The translations under genes and the position numbers were made by a program. Of a stretch of DNA of 64,000 nucleotides, positions 25,431 to 34,043 are shown in pieces. The stretch is from Candidatus Zixiibacteriota bacterium (GTDB lineage: Bacteria > Zixibacteria > MSB-5A5 > GN15 > FEB-12), in NCBI GenBank assembly GCA_029860345.1, contig JAOUBJ010000013.1:92017-156016 (forward strand), read 5' to 3'. How positions within the stretch are numbered: position 1 is the stretch's first letter; every line of letters begins with the position of its first letter. The notes beneath the pieces are model-generated. The model was not told the origin of the DNA and ran no database searches. It worked only from the letters and a program-made list of their open reading frames with translations.

Positions 25431-26012
25431 TCACTGCGTTGCCCGTTTGTGCGGAAGACCCGCCCAAATCTCCTGGGGGAACACGATGCTGCGGGTACCG
25501 GGAAGGTTTGGGACTTCCTTTTCGGTGTTAAGATCGATTCCAAATGGCTGGTACGCTTTGTACGCCAGTTGGGAGCAATAGAATTTGTCTTCCGTTTCGG
25601 AGTTGAGGAAATTGATGTTGTATTCTTTCCCAACCTGGGCCAGACAGTACCGGGCTACCTTGGTGCGAATATGGCTCTCTTCATCAGACGACAGGTCCAG
25701 GTTCTCGAGGGGGTAAACTACTCCACAGAGAGTATCGATAAGACTTCCGCGCTGGTCATCCATGGCCGATGCATCCCAGCGGTCGCCGACAATATTGAAA
25801 GTGATGACTCCCTTCGGTCCGGCCTCTACACATCGTCCTTCCGGTCCCACATATACTATCGAATGATCCACCTCGCCGGGGATCAGCTTGCCGATAAGAC
25901 GCCAGAACTGTCCGGCAAGACTTCCTTCCTGCCCATCTGAAGTGCAAATAACGTCACCGGTCTGGAGCACCAGCCCGTTGATCGTATAGGAGTGAACAAG
26001 TGATTCGTTCAT
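25431..26012 (-). CDS. YiiX/YebB-like permuted NlpC/P60 cysteine hydrolase
   Basis: 193 residues from ATG 26012 with GGGGG upstream; the longer frame start at 26048 lacks one. LQTGDVICTSDG near the N-terminus, the catalytic His in VDHSIVYVGP, and the Cys in FYCSQLAYKAY come in the His-before-Cys order of the circularly permuted papain-like NlpC/P60 families. Such enzymes cleave peptides or acyl links; some act on cell wall or lipids. No signal peptide is visible, so it may be cytoplasmic. Confidence 0.72.
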   Translation of the reverse strand: MNESLVHSYTINGLVLQTGDVICTSDGQEGSLAGQFWRLIGKLIPGEVDHSIVYVGPEGRCVEAGPKGVITFNIVGDRWDASAMDDQRGSLIDTLCGVVYPLENLDLSSDEESHIRTKVARYCLAQVGKEYNINFLNSETEDKFYCSQLAYKAYQPFGIDLNTEKEVPNLPGTRSIVFPQEIWAGLPHKRATQ

Positions 26013-26482
26013 AACGACCCCCGATATTAGGTTGTTTTCACCACACAAATGTACGCCTGCTTTGTCAAGATAGCGAGGCTTAATTGATATTAGTATTCAG
26101 GCCACAGTTTGCTCACCGCTCGTCGGCGCACCTGCTGACAAAGCCAGGCCCTGCCTATAAATGGCTTACATCCGCTTCCCGCTGATAAATCTCTTTTCTC
26201 CGCATCGCGAGGCGATAGATCCTACTGCTACACTTAGCGCGCTTCCTCTCTACTTGGCGAACGCACAAGAACACGGCTTGACACGAAATGCGGCGAGTTC
26301 GAACATGGAGGTACTCTGCAAAAAACAGGACATCTTAGTTTTGCCGTGACCGGTCGGCCAACTCTCGCTTGCATAACGATTGAAGCGAGATATATTCAAG
26401 GGCAGGATGGAGATTGTTGTTCGCGAACTGTAAGATCGCGACGGAGAAACGCATACCTTGGTAAGACAAAGAGGAGTCCGTT
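26013..26482. other. Intergenic region (470 bp), nothing recognised
   Basis: Separates two divergent genes. A 62-codon open frame inside (26161-26349) has no ribosome site and no domain pattern. No repeats of the families listed elsewhere were found. Confidence 0.6.
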
Positions 26483-27133
26483 GTGCGAACAAGTGTAACA
26501 ACCCAGATAGCCGTGCTGGCTTTGGTAGTGCTTAGTCTTCCCGCCCAAGCCGCCGACTACTCGATCAAGAAGGGTGCTACCGGCATTTCCGGAAGTCTCG
26601 GCTTCGGCGGCAATACCGGTGATTTATTCAAAGACTACTCGGGCCAGGCAAAACTAAACTACCATGTTGCCACCGAGGTGAAGTTCTTCATTTCCGACCA
26701 CGTGGCGATAGGACTATCGATGGCCCTCTCCGGGTCATCACTAGCGGGAAGGAGAATGTATGATGCAGCCCTCGGACCGATGGTCACGGCCTACCCTGGT
26801 CACAGCTCTGCCAAACTGAAACCTTTTGTCACTCTGGGTGTCTACACACTGTCGTCCAAAGCCAGGGAGATGCACTGGGTGGATGCCGGCTGGATGTATC
26901 CGGGTCCGACGGAAGTTGGGCTCAACATCGAATACTCCGGCAAAGCCGTCTACGTTGCCGCCGGTATGACAGCCATGTTAACCAAACACCTGGGCCTGTC
27001 AAACGAGTTCAGATTCAGCATGGAACGTCGTATGCCGAAGAATTATCCCCTCTACCTCCCAGAGCTGGTCGGACGCGAACGGAGCGGGCAACGTTTTGAA
27101 CTGTCGGTCGGACTGAGTGCGTTTCTCTTCTGA
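26483..27133 (+). CDS. Secreted beta-barrel-like protein, unknown function
   Basis: 216 residues beginning at GTG 26483 with AGAGGAG upstream. A clear signal peptide (TQIAVLALVVLSLPAQAA) is followed by glycine- and aromatic-rich alternating strands (GISGSLGFGG, VKFFISDHVAIGLSMALSGS, KPFVTLGVYTLSS) and a final FELSVGLSAFLF ending in Phe, typical of small 8-stranded OmpX/OmpW-like barrels. It is convergent with the response regulator gene, with two bases between stops. Confidence 0.65.
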   Translation: MRTSVTTQIAVLALVVLSLPAQAADYSIKKGATGISGSLGFGGNTGDLFKDYSGQAKLNYHVATEVKFFISDHVAIGLSMALSGSSLAGRRMYDAALGPMVTAYPGHSSAKLKPFVTLGVYTLSSKAREMHWVDAGWMYPGPTEVGLNIEYSGKAVYVAAGMTAMLTKHLGLSNEFRFSMERRMPKNYPLYLPELVGRERSGQRFELSVGLSAFLF

Positions 27134-27135
27134 GG

Positions 27136-27918
27136 TCAGGCCGGCTCGGTCCTGCTCGGAGTTGTGGATCGGGTGGTGTTACTCCGAGCGGAGTAGCGTT
27201 GCAGAACACGCCTGAGTGTGTAAACCATTTCCACGTTTTTGAATGGTTTGGCAAAGTATCCGTCGGCGCCCATGGTCAGAGCATCCCGTGGCGAAAACTT
27301 CCCGGCGAATCCCGTGATTACGAGGAACGGTATACCGGGATAGTCTTTCTTTACGGCCATCAGCAACTCTATGCCGGACATCCCGGGCAGGTAGACATCA
27401 GAAACAACAGCATGAACCTGGTTCTTTTTCAGCACCTCTAAACCTTGTTCGGCGTCGTAGGCGGTGAGGACGGTGAATCGTTCCAGCTCCAGATGTTCTC
27501 TGATAATGTCGACAATGGCCGGTTCGTCATCCACTACCAGCACGGTACGCTTTCCTTCCATGACAGCCTTTTCGACCTTGGCCTGAAGGGTCTCCTTGGC
27601 TACCGGTAGCAGGATGATATCCTGCACGCCAAGGCCAAGAAGCTCGTTGATAAAGGACGAGCCAAACGACTTCCCGGCCACGACAATCGGGATGTCCTGT
27701 AGGCGCAGGCTGGAGTTTACTCGTCTCAGGAGTTTCTTAACGTCGTCATCACCCGTTATATCCTCGGTGATCACCATATCAATTGACGAATCTGTTTCGA
27801 GTATCTTGAGACCTTTTCGGCATGAGTTGGCAGTGATGACATTTATGTCCATCGCGGTACACTGGTTTGTTAGGGTCAACCACTCGTCGTTGGGGCGGGA
27901 GATTAGTAAGAGATTCAT
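27136..27918 (-). CDS. Dual-receiver response regulator without output domain
   Basis: 260 residues. The C-terminal half (122-245) is a complete receiver: acidic pocket D130-D131-E132, phosphoacceptor D174 in SDVYLPGMSG, T202 in VITGFAG and K224 in YFAKPF. The first 115 residues have the same alternating fold (INVITANSCRKGLKILETDS, IDMVITEDI, LPVAKETL) but lack the normal acceptor Asp, so they are probably a degenerate pseudo-receiver. There is no DNA-binding or enzymatic output, so it likely signals by protein contact. No histidine kinase is adjacent. Confidence 0.85.
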   Translation of the reverse strand: MNLLLISRPNDEWLTLTNQCTAMDINVITANSCRKGLKILETDSSIDMVITEDITGDDDVKKLLRRVNSSLRLQDIPIVVAGKSFGSSFINELLGLGVQDIILLPVAKETLQAKVEKAVMEGKRTVLVVDDEPAIVDIIREHLELERFTVLTAYDAEQGLEVLKKNQVHAVVSDVYLPGMSGIELLMAVKKDYPGIPFLVITGFAGKFSPRDALTMGADGYFAKPFKNVEMVYTLRRVLQRYSARSNTTRSTTPSRTEPA

Positions 27919-28327
27919 GATGGACCTGTATTAAAAAGTTGAGGACATCCAGTTGATAAAGGAATCGGTCAAAGGGCCCGGGAGCTTTAAGGCAGAAACA
28001 ACGGTCTGGTTTGGAAATCGGTATCCGGCAGTTGATAGACTTGGCATGTCACCCGGCAAACAAGTAACGGCAGGCCGCCGGGTGACCTGCCGTTCTCGTG
28101 GTTGGTGTCGGTGTCAAGCGCAAACCCGACCCCGCAGACTTTGCGCCGGAGGTAAGTTCCCACCGGAAGGTCTTTTGTGGATTGTATGGGTCCACCGAAG
28201 CCATAAAAATGGACCGAGAGGGAACCTTATAGACCGCCCGGTTGTTGCCGACAACAGAAGAAAGGAAATCGGCTGCTGCTATGTCGGCAGGGCCATGGAT
28301 AGAGGCTGTACATACAGGACTGTACCA
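27919..28327. other. Highly structured intergenic region (409 bp)
   Basis: Several strong inverted repeats: GTCACCCGGC (28048-28057) with GCCGGGTGAC (28077-28086); AACGGCAGG (28066-28074) with CCTGCCGTT (28086-28094), which overlaps and excludes the first; GCGCAAA/TTTGCGC (28118-28146); GGTCCA/TGGACC (28189-28215). Part of it resembles the paired-hairpin repeat (TGACCTGCCG then CTCGT). An open frame crosses it but its Arg/Cys/Trp-rich translation is not protein-like. Confidence 0.55.
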
Positions 28328-28540
28328 ATGCAGGATGATGTCGATTACGTCGCCAAATGGCTGGCTTCCAGATACAATCTGGCCGGTCCGGAAGAGAAGA
28401 CCGGCCTGACCGACCCGCTGGTGATCGCCCTTGAGGGGGCAAGCAAGTCGACGCGCGAGGCGATTTGCGAGATGTTAGGGATTACCTATATTTATCCGGG
28501 CGAAACAGAGCAGCCCGACGACAACCATACTGCCGTGTAA
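28328..28540 (+). CDS. Small hypothetical protein
   Basis: 70 residues from ATG 28328 (AGGA 8 bases upstream): acidic, helical, with QDDVDYVAKWLASRYNLAG and LVIALEGASKSTREAICEML. Amino-acid use looks like a real soluble protein, in contrast to the in-frame upstream extension. No family recognised. It lies directly after a structured leader-like region and is convergent with the alkyltransferase-like gene. Confidence 0.45.
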   Translation: MQDDVDYVAKWLASRYNLAGPEEKTGLTDPLVIALEGASKSTREAICEMLGITYIYPGETEQPDDNHTAV

Positions 28541-28584
28541 GCTCTGACACAGACCCTCGGCACCCGAGCCGATCGAACCAACTG

Positions 28585-28908
28585 TCACATCCCGGTCTTG
28601 TGTCCACTCCAGAGATACCTGTCGAAATCGATGGCCCCGTCAGCTTTGAAGGTAACTCCCTCATACTCCAGCAGCTTCTGCTGCTCCTCGTAGCCACCGC
28701 GACGAGGCAGGGAGATCCGTCCTGCGGCGTTTACAACCCGATGCCAGGGGAGACCTTCCTTCACCGACGATGAGTGCAGAGCGCGGACCACTTGCCGAGC
28801 AGCGCGTGGGGAACCGGCCAGCCCGGCGATCTGGCCATAGGTGGCCACTTTGCCTTGGGGTATCTTCTTGATCAGGGCGATAACTCGTTGGTGAAAATTG
28901 TCGGTCAT
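28585..28908 (-). CDS. Alkyltransferase-like (ATL) DNA-binding protein, MGMT fold without active cysteine
   Basis: 107 residues, the size of ATL proteins. MGMT-type DNA-binding features are present (IPQGKVATYGQIAGLAG and RAARQVVRALHSS). The PCHRV active-site motif of O6-alkylguanine transferases reads PWHRV (W55), so it cannot accept the alkyl group itself. In ATL proteins the same replacement gives a damage-sensing protein that flags O6-alkylguanine for nucleotide excision repair. It is in no obvious operon. Confidence 0.88.
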   Translation of the reverse strand: MTDNFHQRVIALIKKIPQGKVATYGQIAGLAGSPRAARQVVRALHSSSVKEGLPWHRVVNAAGRISLPRRGGYEEQQKLLEYEGVTFKADGAIDFDRYLWSGHKTGM

Positions 28909-29252
28909 GCTTTAGTTCGCTCGTTGGGCATTTCAAGACCCCAGGATAGCTGATTCGGTGCTCTTTGACAAGGGTGGAGGCGGGTTGTATTCTGGTGCAC
29001 ATTTGTAGGAATGGAACAAAGGGTATGCGGGTCCATTCAACTCATTCTGGTTGCTCCGGTACGCTTTTTGGCCGAGCTATCGCTGTTGCAACAGGCCGCT
29101 TGCGCCCTTGGTCCTGATACTGTTCAGAGAATGCACACGGCTTGGCCTGCTGATTGCTCTAACAGTTCTGCGGAGACGGAAAGTCGTCTCGGTCGGAATA
29201 GCGAGCCTATTTATCCGGCTGGATTCACTGGTCCTTAAACGCAGGAGTTGCC
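28909..29252. other. Intergenic region (344 bp), nothing recognised
   Basis: No open frame with coding character, no listed repeat and no tRNA were seen. It ends in the ribosome site of the small membrane peptide at 29253. Confidence 0.5.
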
Positions 29253-29375
29253 ATGTCGGTCCGAAAGATTACAGACGCAGCCCAGATCAGTTTTGTGGTC
29301 GGCGCTGCGGTGTATCTTGGCTTCATGCTGACAGAACTGGCGGTCCAGGCTATCTTTCGATATATCACCCCGTAG
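29253..29375 (+). CDS. Possible 40-residue single-pass membrane peptide
   Basis: ATG 29253 with CAGGAG 6 bases upstream. The product starts MSVRKITDAAQ and continues with a hydrophobic helix ISFVVGAAVYLGFMLTELAV, ending AIFRYITP. The positive N-terminus and single helix are typical of small membrane proteins. No homologous family can be named from the sequence, and chance occurrence is possible. Confidence 0.4.
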   Translation: MSVRKITDAAQISFVVGAAVYLGFMLTELAVQAIFRYITP

Positions 29376-29448
29376 CTGTCAGGCGCGGCCGGACTCGTTG
29401 GAACCCTCCCTGGCCACAACTGCTTCAGTCCTTGACTCACACAAAGCA

Positions 29449-29477
29449 AAACGGCAGTCCATTGAGAACTGCCGTTT
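29449..29477 (-). terminator. Rho-independent terminator of the OmpA-type lipoprotein gene
   Basis: Perfect 10-bp stem AAACGGCAGT / ACTGCCGTTT with a 9-base loop. On the minus strand it is followed by TTGCTTTGTG. It lies 27 bases after the lipoprotein stop. Confidence 0.8.
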
Positions 29478-29503
29478 GATATTCTACTATGTAGTCTAAG
29501 TAA

Positions 29504-30094
29504 TTACGGATTGCCCCAGACTTTCAAAGTGACGCGGCGGTTCTTCGAGGCAGCCTCGCGTTCATCAGGCATAGAGGCCGGTTTGGATTTTCCATAGGAG
29601 ATGATAAACATCCGATACAACGAAATGCCGAAGCGCTCGGCCAGGAATCGTTTGGATGAATTGGCGCGTTTCTCACCGAGCATCATATTGTATTTGCCCG
29701 AGCCGGTGCCGTCGGTGTGACCTTCGATTTCGATCAGTGATTGCGGATGTTGTTCCATCTTGACGCCGGCCTCGCTGAGTATCTGCTCACCGGTGGCTGT
29801 GATATCCCAACTATCGAAGTCGAAATTGATAACGCCGGACCAGATGATCTGGTAGTTTTCAAATCCTTTGGCCTCGTTGATGGCCAGATCGGTTTTGGTT
29901 GATAGTTCACCGGCCAGAGTTCTCAACCGCTCGACCTCGGCCGCGTTGGCATCGGTCTTGTCCTTCAGGGTGGCCACCTGAGCAGCAGTGCGACCTTCCG
30001 AGGCGCCGATTTGCTCAGCGACATATTCCTTGTTGACCCCGCAGCCTGCAGCCAATACAGCCAGCAGGCACATCAGTAAAGCGATTCTCTTCAT
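29504..30094 (-). CDS. OmpA-family (Pal-like) peptidoglycan-binding lipoprotein
   Basis: 196 residues. Lipoprotein signal MKRIALLMCLLAVLAAGC with lipobox LAAGC, then a heptad-like helical stretch (about 40-75), then an OmpA-like domain: INFDFDSWDIT, EIEGHTDGTGSGKYNMMLGEKRA with the conserved D and R of diaminopimelate binding, and SYGKSKP, closing NRRVTLKVWG. It probably tethers the outer membrane to peptidoglycan. Single gene with its own terminator. Confidence 0.92.
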   Translation of the reverse strand: MKRIALLMCLLAVLAAGCGVNKEYVAEQIGASEGRTAAQVATLKDKTDANAAEVERLRTLAGELSTKTDLAINEAKGFENYQIIWSGVINFDFDSWDITATGEQILSEAGVKMEQHPQSLIEIEGHTDGTGSGKYNMMLGEKRANSSKRFLAERFGISLYRMFIISYGKSKPASMPDEREAASKNRRVTLKVWGNP

Positions 30095-30207
30095 AGCTAT
30101 TTCCTTTCTTTTCAGCTTTTGTTACCAACCCATTCCAGTCCGTCGCCAAACTAATTCTCGGAGCCATATATGCAAGAAAAAAATGCAGGGCCTGCGACTG
30201 GCTCTAT

Positions 30208-31035
30208 TTATTGTTTTAGGGCACCGGCTGTTATGCCCGAGACGATCTGACGCTGGAGCAATATGAAAACCAGCAGCACCGGCAGTACGGCAATCGTCGA
30301 ACCAGCCATCAGGTGCGGCCAGTCGATTGCCTGGTGTCCCTGCAGTAGCGCCAAAGCCACGGGCAAAGTTCGCAGTTCGGCGCTGGACGTGAGTATGAAC
30401 GGGAAGAGGAACGAATTCCAATTGGTAAAAAAGACCTGAATAGCCAGTACGGCCAGGGCGGGGCGACAGAGTGGCATCACTATGGTCAGAAGGATTCGCA
30501 AGTCGGAGGCTCCGTCGATGCGCGCCGCTTCTTCCATCGAGGGTGGGATGGACTCCACATACTGCTTGACCAGGAAAATCCCGATCGGGTTCACCAGGAA
30601 GGGGAGGATCAGCGCCCAGTAAGTGTCGTAGAGACGTGCTTTCATCATCAAGACGTAAAGTGGAATGATCACTATGTGGGCCGGTATCATCAGCACGACA
30701 ATGACCGAGACGAACATGAGGCGATTGGACAACAGACGAAAGCGGGCCAGCGAATAGCCGGTCATGAAACAAAACAGGATATTGCCCAGCGTGACCGAGA
30801 GGCCGACCAACATCGAGTTTGCGAAGGCCCGTCCCAGTCCACCTTGAGAAAGCAGGTCGGCGAAATTGGCCAGGGTGAAACCACCCTCCAACCATCCGGA
30901 TGTACCAAGACTGCTGGAGAGATCCATCACGGCAATCCGCATCATCCACAGCAGAGGATAGGACATGGCGGCCAGGATCAGACCAAGCCCCAGGTATCTC
31001 AGAACGTCTCGTGTACGCGCTCCGGTTTCTACCAC
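30208..31035 (-). CDS. Carbohydrate ABC transporter permease, MalG/UgpE type
   Basis: 275 residues with six predicted membrane helices. The binding-protein-dependent EAA loop reads EEAARIDGASDLRILLTIVMPLCRPALA, the site that docks the ATPase. It is the last gene of a three-gene importer and overlaps the MalF-like gene by 7 bases. The substrate is probably a sugar or oligosaccharide; it is not determined. Confidence 0.92.
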   Translation of the reverse strand: MVETGARTRDVLRYLGLGLILAAMSYPLLWMMRIAVMDLSSSLGTSGWLEGGFTLANFADLLSQGGLGRAFANSMLVGLSVTLGNILFCFMTGYSLARFRLLSNRLMFVSVIVVLMIPAHIVIIPLYVLMMKARLYDTYWALILPFLVNPIGIFLVKQYVESIPPSMEEAARIDGASDLRILLTIVMPLCRPALAVLAIQVFFTNWNSFLFPFILTSSAELRTLPVALALLQGHQAIDWPHLMAGSTIAVLPVLLVFILLQRQIVSGITAGALKQ

Positions 31036-31898
31036 AATGCCTGCCTCCGTCTCAGAAGCAGCATTTGCAGGATGGAAAAAGCGGCTATAATGACAAACAG
31101 TAAATAGGCGGCGGCCGACGCATAGCCGAAGCGAAACTGGGTTTGCAGTCCCTGCTCATAGATGAAGTAGACCGCGGTGGCCGTGTCGAACTTGCCCTTG
31201 GTCATCACGAAGATTTCCACGAATACTTGAAACGACTTGATGGTGTTGATGACTACGATGAACAGTGCTACCGGGCGCAAAAGCGGCAGCGTGATCGACC
31301 AGAAACGACGCCAACGCCCGGCCCCAGCCAACTCGGCGGCTTCATACAACTCCTCGGGTATCCCTTTGAGTCCGGCCAGGAAGATCAACATATAGTAGCC
31401 TACCGACATCCAGACATCCATACCCATTATCGAGTAGAGCGCCGTCGAACTATCAAACAGAAAGCCATGCTCCGGCGGGGTCAGGCCGGCCAATCTGGTC
31501 AACAGCGCCATGTAGCCGCCACGCTGAAACAAATTGGTAAAGATCAGCGCGATGACCACCATCGAGGTAACCGACGGCAGGAAAAACCCGGCCCGAAAAA
31601 GAGCACGCCCACGGAACCGTCGATTGACCATCAAGGCCATCACCAACGCCAACACCGTAGTTACCGGGATCGTCCCCAGAACGAACACAAAAGTGTTCTT
31701 CAAGGCCGATTGGAAGTCGTGATCGTGGAGTAGTTCACGGTAGTTGCCCCAGCCGACCCAGTCAAATTCACTGGACAGCAGTTGGTAGTTGGTAAACCCC
31801 ATCACCAGTGAATACAGGAGAGGGAACAACCAGAAAAAAACGAAAGTGATCAGCCAGGGGGACGACAGTACAAAGCTACTCGACGGCCTTAGTTTCAT
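31029..31898 (-). CDS. Carbohydrate ABC transporter permease, MalF/UgpA type
   Basis: 289 residues with six predicted helices. N-terminal SPWLITFVFFWLFPLLYSLVMGF is typical of CUT1-family permeases; the EAA loop is EELYEAAELAGAGRWRRFWSITLPLLRP. ATG 31898 overlaps the stop of the binding-protein gene by 4 bases (ATGA), so the two are translationally coupled. Confidence 0.92.
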   Translation of the reverse strand: MKLRPSSSFVLSSPWLITFVFFWLFPLLYSLVMGFTNYQLLSSEFDWVGWGNYRELLHDHDFQSALKNTFVFVLGTIPVTTVLALVMALMVNRRFRGRALFRAGFFLPSVTSMVVIALIFTNLFQRGGYMALLTRLAGLTPPEHGFLFDSSTALYSIMGMDVWMSVGYYMLIFLAGLKGIPEELYEAAELAGAGRWRRFWSITLPLLRPVALFIVVINTIKSFQVFVEIFVMTKGKFDTATAVYFIYEQGLQTQFRFGYASAAAYLLFVIIAAFSILQMLLLRRRQALW

Positions 31899-33109
31899 TT
31901 CTTTTTCAGGGCTTCGATTTTCTGCCTGGCCTTCAGCAGCGCCTCAGCAGGATGGCCCGAGCCGAACAAAGCATCCTCAACCGCTTCTTCAATGGCTGAT
32001 TCGATATATACCCAATCAGGATCGACCGGTGGATGCTTGACCATCGACATCTGTTTGATGAACGTCTGGAGGTGCATATTTGATTTGAAGTATGGGTCCT
32101 CCTGGGCGATATTGCTGGACGGGTTGGCCGAGCGATTAGCCTTGCAGAAACGAACCTGGTTGGCGGCCGTGGTAATGAAGTCGATCAGCTTCACGGCACC
32201 TTCGCTGTTTTCACTAGATGCATTTACGACCAGATACTCGCCTCCAAGAAAGGAGCGACCGGGGTATTTCAAACCAGGCATCAGAGTCGAGACCAGATCG
32301 ATGTCACGCTGTTCGCGTTCGATACGTTTCAGCAGCCAGTCACCCGAGATAATGAAGCCCACTTTTCCATCGAGAAAGGCGTCCTCTATGCCGCGTTGGT
32401 TGGACACAAATCCACATGAATCGTGCAGTTCCTTGTATATCGATAGTGCATCCACCGCTTTGGTAGAGGTCAGAACACAGTAGCGGTTGTCATCGGTGAA
32501 AATCTGGGCGCCGTAGGACCAGAAGAAAGGCAGGAACTTTTTGTACAGACGATGCTTCTCGGCCGTGTTGGAACCCCAACCGTAAATGTCGCTGCCGAGT
32601 GAATCGACCTTCAACGCAGCCTGCTTGAGCTGGTCCATGGTGACAGGAGCAAAGCCTGAATCATATTCCGCCCGGATCAGCAGGGATCGGTTGGCGAATA
32701 GGACCCGTGTGCCAAGTATCCAGGGTTTTGCGTATAGTTTGCCGTTGTAATCAGCCATGCTGTAGCCATGATAGTCGGCAGTGTCTCCGGCGAGGTGCTC
32801 AGACAGATCTTTCAGATGTCCGGACGATGCAAACTGCGCCAACCAATCCGAGCCAAGTTCCAGAACATCGGGTCCTGCACCCGAAGCCAGGGCGACCACG
32901 ATCTTTTCATGACCATTGGCCCAGGTGAGGTCAGTCAGTTTCACTTCGAAGTCGGGGTTGGCTTTCTCAAAATCATCGACTATTGCTTCGATGGTTGGCT
33001 TCACACCCGGATCGGTCCAAAACTGCCACCACTCGATGGTCGTGGTGGCCCTGGCAGTGCCGGCGATGGCACAAGCGGTCAGAACGGTAACCAGTGATAT
33101 TTTCAACAT
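31895..33109 (-). CDS. Extracellular sugar-binding protein of ABC importer (family 1)
   Basis: 404 residues with AGAGGA upstream of the ATG. Signal peptide MLKISLVTVLTACAIAGTARA, then TTIEWWQFWTDPGVKPTIEAIVDDFEKANP, the usual opening of CUT1 binding proteins, and GPDVLELGSDWLAQFA. The signal ends in ARA without a lipobox Cys, so it is probably free in the periplasm. First gene of the importer. The MsmX/MalK-type ATPase is absent here and is probably shared from another locus. Confidence 0.9.
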   Translation of the reverse strand: MLKISLVTVLTACAIAGTARATTTIEWWQFWTDPGVKPTIEAIVDDFEKANPDFEVKLTDLTWANGHEKIVVALASGAGPDVLELGSDWLAQFASSGHLKDLSEHLAGDTADYHGYSMADYNGKLYAKPWILGTRVLFANRSLLIRAEYDSGFAPVTMDQLKQAALKVDSLGSDIYGWGSNTAEKHRLYKKFLPFFWSYGAQIFTDDNRYCVLTSTKAVDALSIYKELHDSCGFVSNQRGIEDAFLDGKVGFIISGDWLLKRIEREQRDIDLVSTLMPGLKYPGRSFLGGEYLVVNASSENSEGAVKLIDFITTAANQVRFCKANRSANPSSNIAQEDPYFKSNMHLQTFIKQMSMVKHPPVDPDWVYIESAIEEAVEDALFGSGHPAEALLKARQKIEALKKK

Positions 33110-33218
33110 CTATCCTCTCAATTGTTCATATCTTACTGCGACAAGAATAGGCAGGCGCCGGTCCGGGGTCAATGAAAAACTTGTTGACGCACAGGTCGAA
33201 CCGGCAAACCTTGCCGCT

Positions 33219-34043
33219 GTGCAACCATGTCATATTATAGCAACCGTCGCGAGTAGTCCGGACTGGCTTGAGATCAGTCGCCTGCCTACGTTGGTGGCAG
33301 CGATTGTGGCCGTGGCCATTGTCTTGTACACCACCTACCACCGTTCCAGCCGAAGTAAGTTCAAAATGCGACGCATCGCCGGTCTGAATGCGGTGGAAGA
33401 GGCTATCGGTCGCGCAACAGAAATGGCCCGACCGCTGTTGTTTACGCCGGGATGGGGGGGAGACATCCAGCGTCCGACAACGATTGCCTCTATGAACATC
33501 CTGGCACAGGTGGCCCAGAAAACAGCCCAATACGACTGCCGACTCGTCTATCCCACCCATGATCCCGTGATAATGACGGTGGCCCAGGAGGTCGTGAAAG
33601 AAGCCTGCATTCGTGCCGGTTACCCCGACCGTTATCGTGTCGATGACATCTCGTATGTTACCTCGTCGCAGTTTGGCTATGCGGCCGCCGTTGACGGCAT
33701 GATTACCCGGCTGAAACCGGCCTCTATTTTCCTGTTGGGCACTTTCGAGGCGGAGTCGTTGATTCTGGCCGAAACCGGTCACAGCGTGGGAGCTATCCAG
33801 ATTGCCGGAACCGATTCGACCATTCAGTTGTCGTTTTTTATCGTAGCCTGCGACTACACTTTGATCGGTGAGGAACTGTTCGCGGCTTCGGGATACCTAT
33901 CGCAGGACCCTTCGATCCTCGCCTCTGTGCGGGCTCAGGACATTATGAAAGTGGGCATCATGGTTCTGCTGGTCATCGCCGCCGTTTGGTGTAGCATACT
34001 ATTTCTCACCGAGGGTACAACCCAGGGATGGTGGACTTTCTGA
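33219..34043 (+). CDS. DUF6754-like membrane-anchored protein (unknown membrane complex, gene 1)
   Basis: About 274 residues. The start is uncertain: GTG 33219 is used; a TTG near 33290 is another choice, and no strong ribosome site is seen. One N-terminal helix (LPTLVAAIVAVAIVLYTTY), a soluble alpha/beta domain (NAVEEAIGRATEMARPLLFT, then CRLVYPTHDPVIMTVAQEVV, then IQIAGTDSTIQLSFFIVACD), and a C-terminal helix (IMKVGIMVLLVIAAVWCSILF). Similar proteins are labelled DUF6754, of unknown function. Its TGA overlaps the next ATG by one base. Its soluble domain parallels that of gene 3 of the same operon. Confidence 0.75.
   Translation: MQPCHIIATVASSPDWLEISRLPTLVAAIVAVAIVLYTTYHRSSRSKFKMRRIAGLNAVEEAIGRATEMARPLLFTPGWGGDIQRPTTIASMNILAQVAQKTAQYDCRLVYPTHDPVIMTVAQEVVKEACIRAGYPDRYRVDDISYVTSSQFGYAAAVDGMITRLKPASIFLLGTFEAESLILAETGHSVGAIQIAGTDSTIQLSFFIVACDYTLIGEELFAASGYLSQDPSILASVRAQDIMKVGIMVLLVIAAVWCSILFLTEGTTQGWWTF

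Noticed and set aside
26161..26349. Small plus-strand frame of 62 codons
   Set aside because: No ribosome site, no hydrophobic or domain pattern, isolated in a spacer.
27953..28327. Long N-terminal extension of the small protein at 28328
   Set aside because: Translation is Arg, Cys and Trp rich and the DNA is full of inverted repeats; more likely non-coding.
27960..28330. Known riboswitch, RNase P, 6S, SRP or tmRNA
   Set aside because: Conserved core sequences of these RNAs were looked for and not found.
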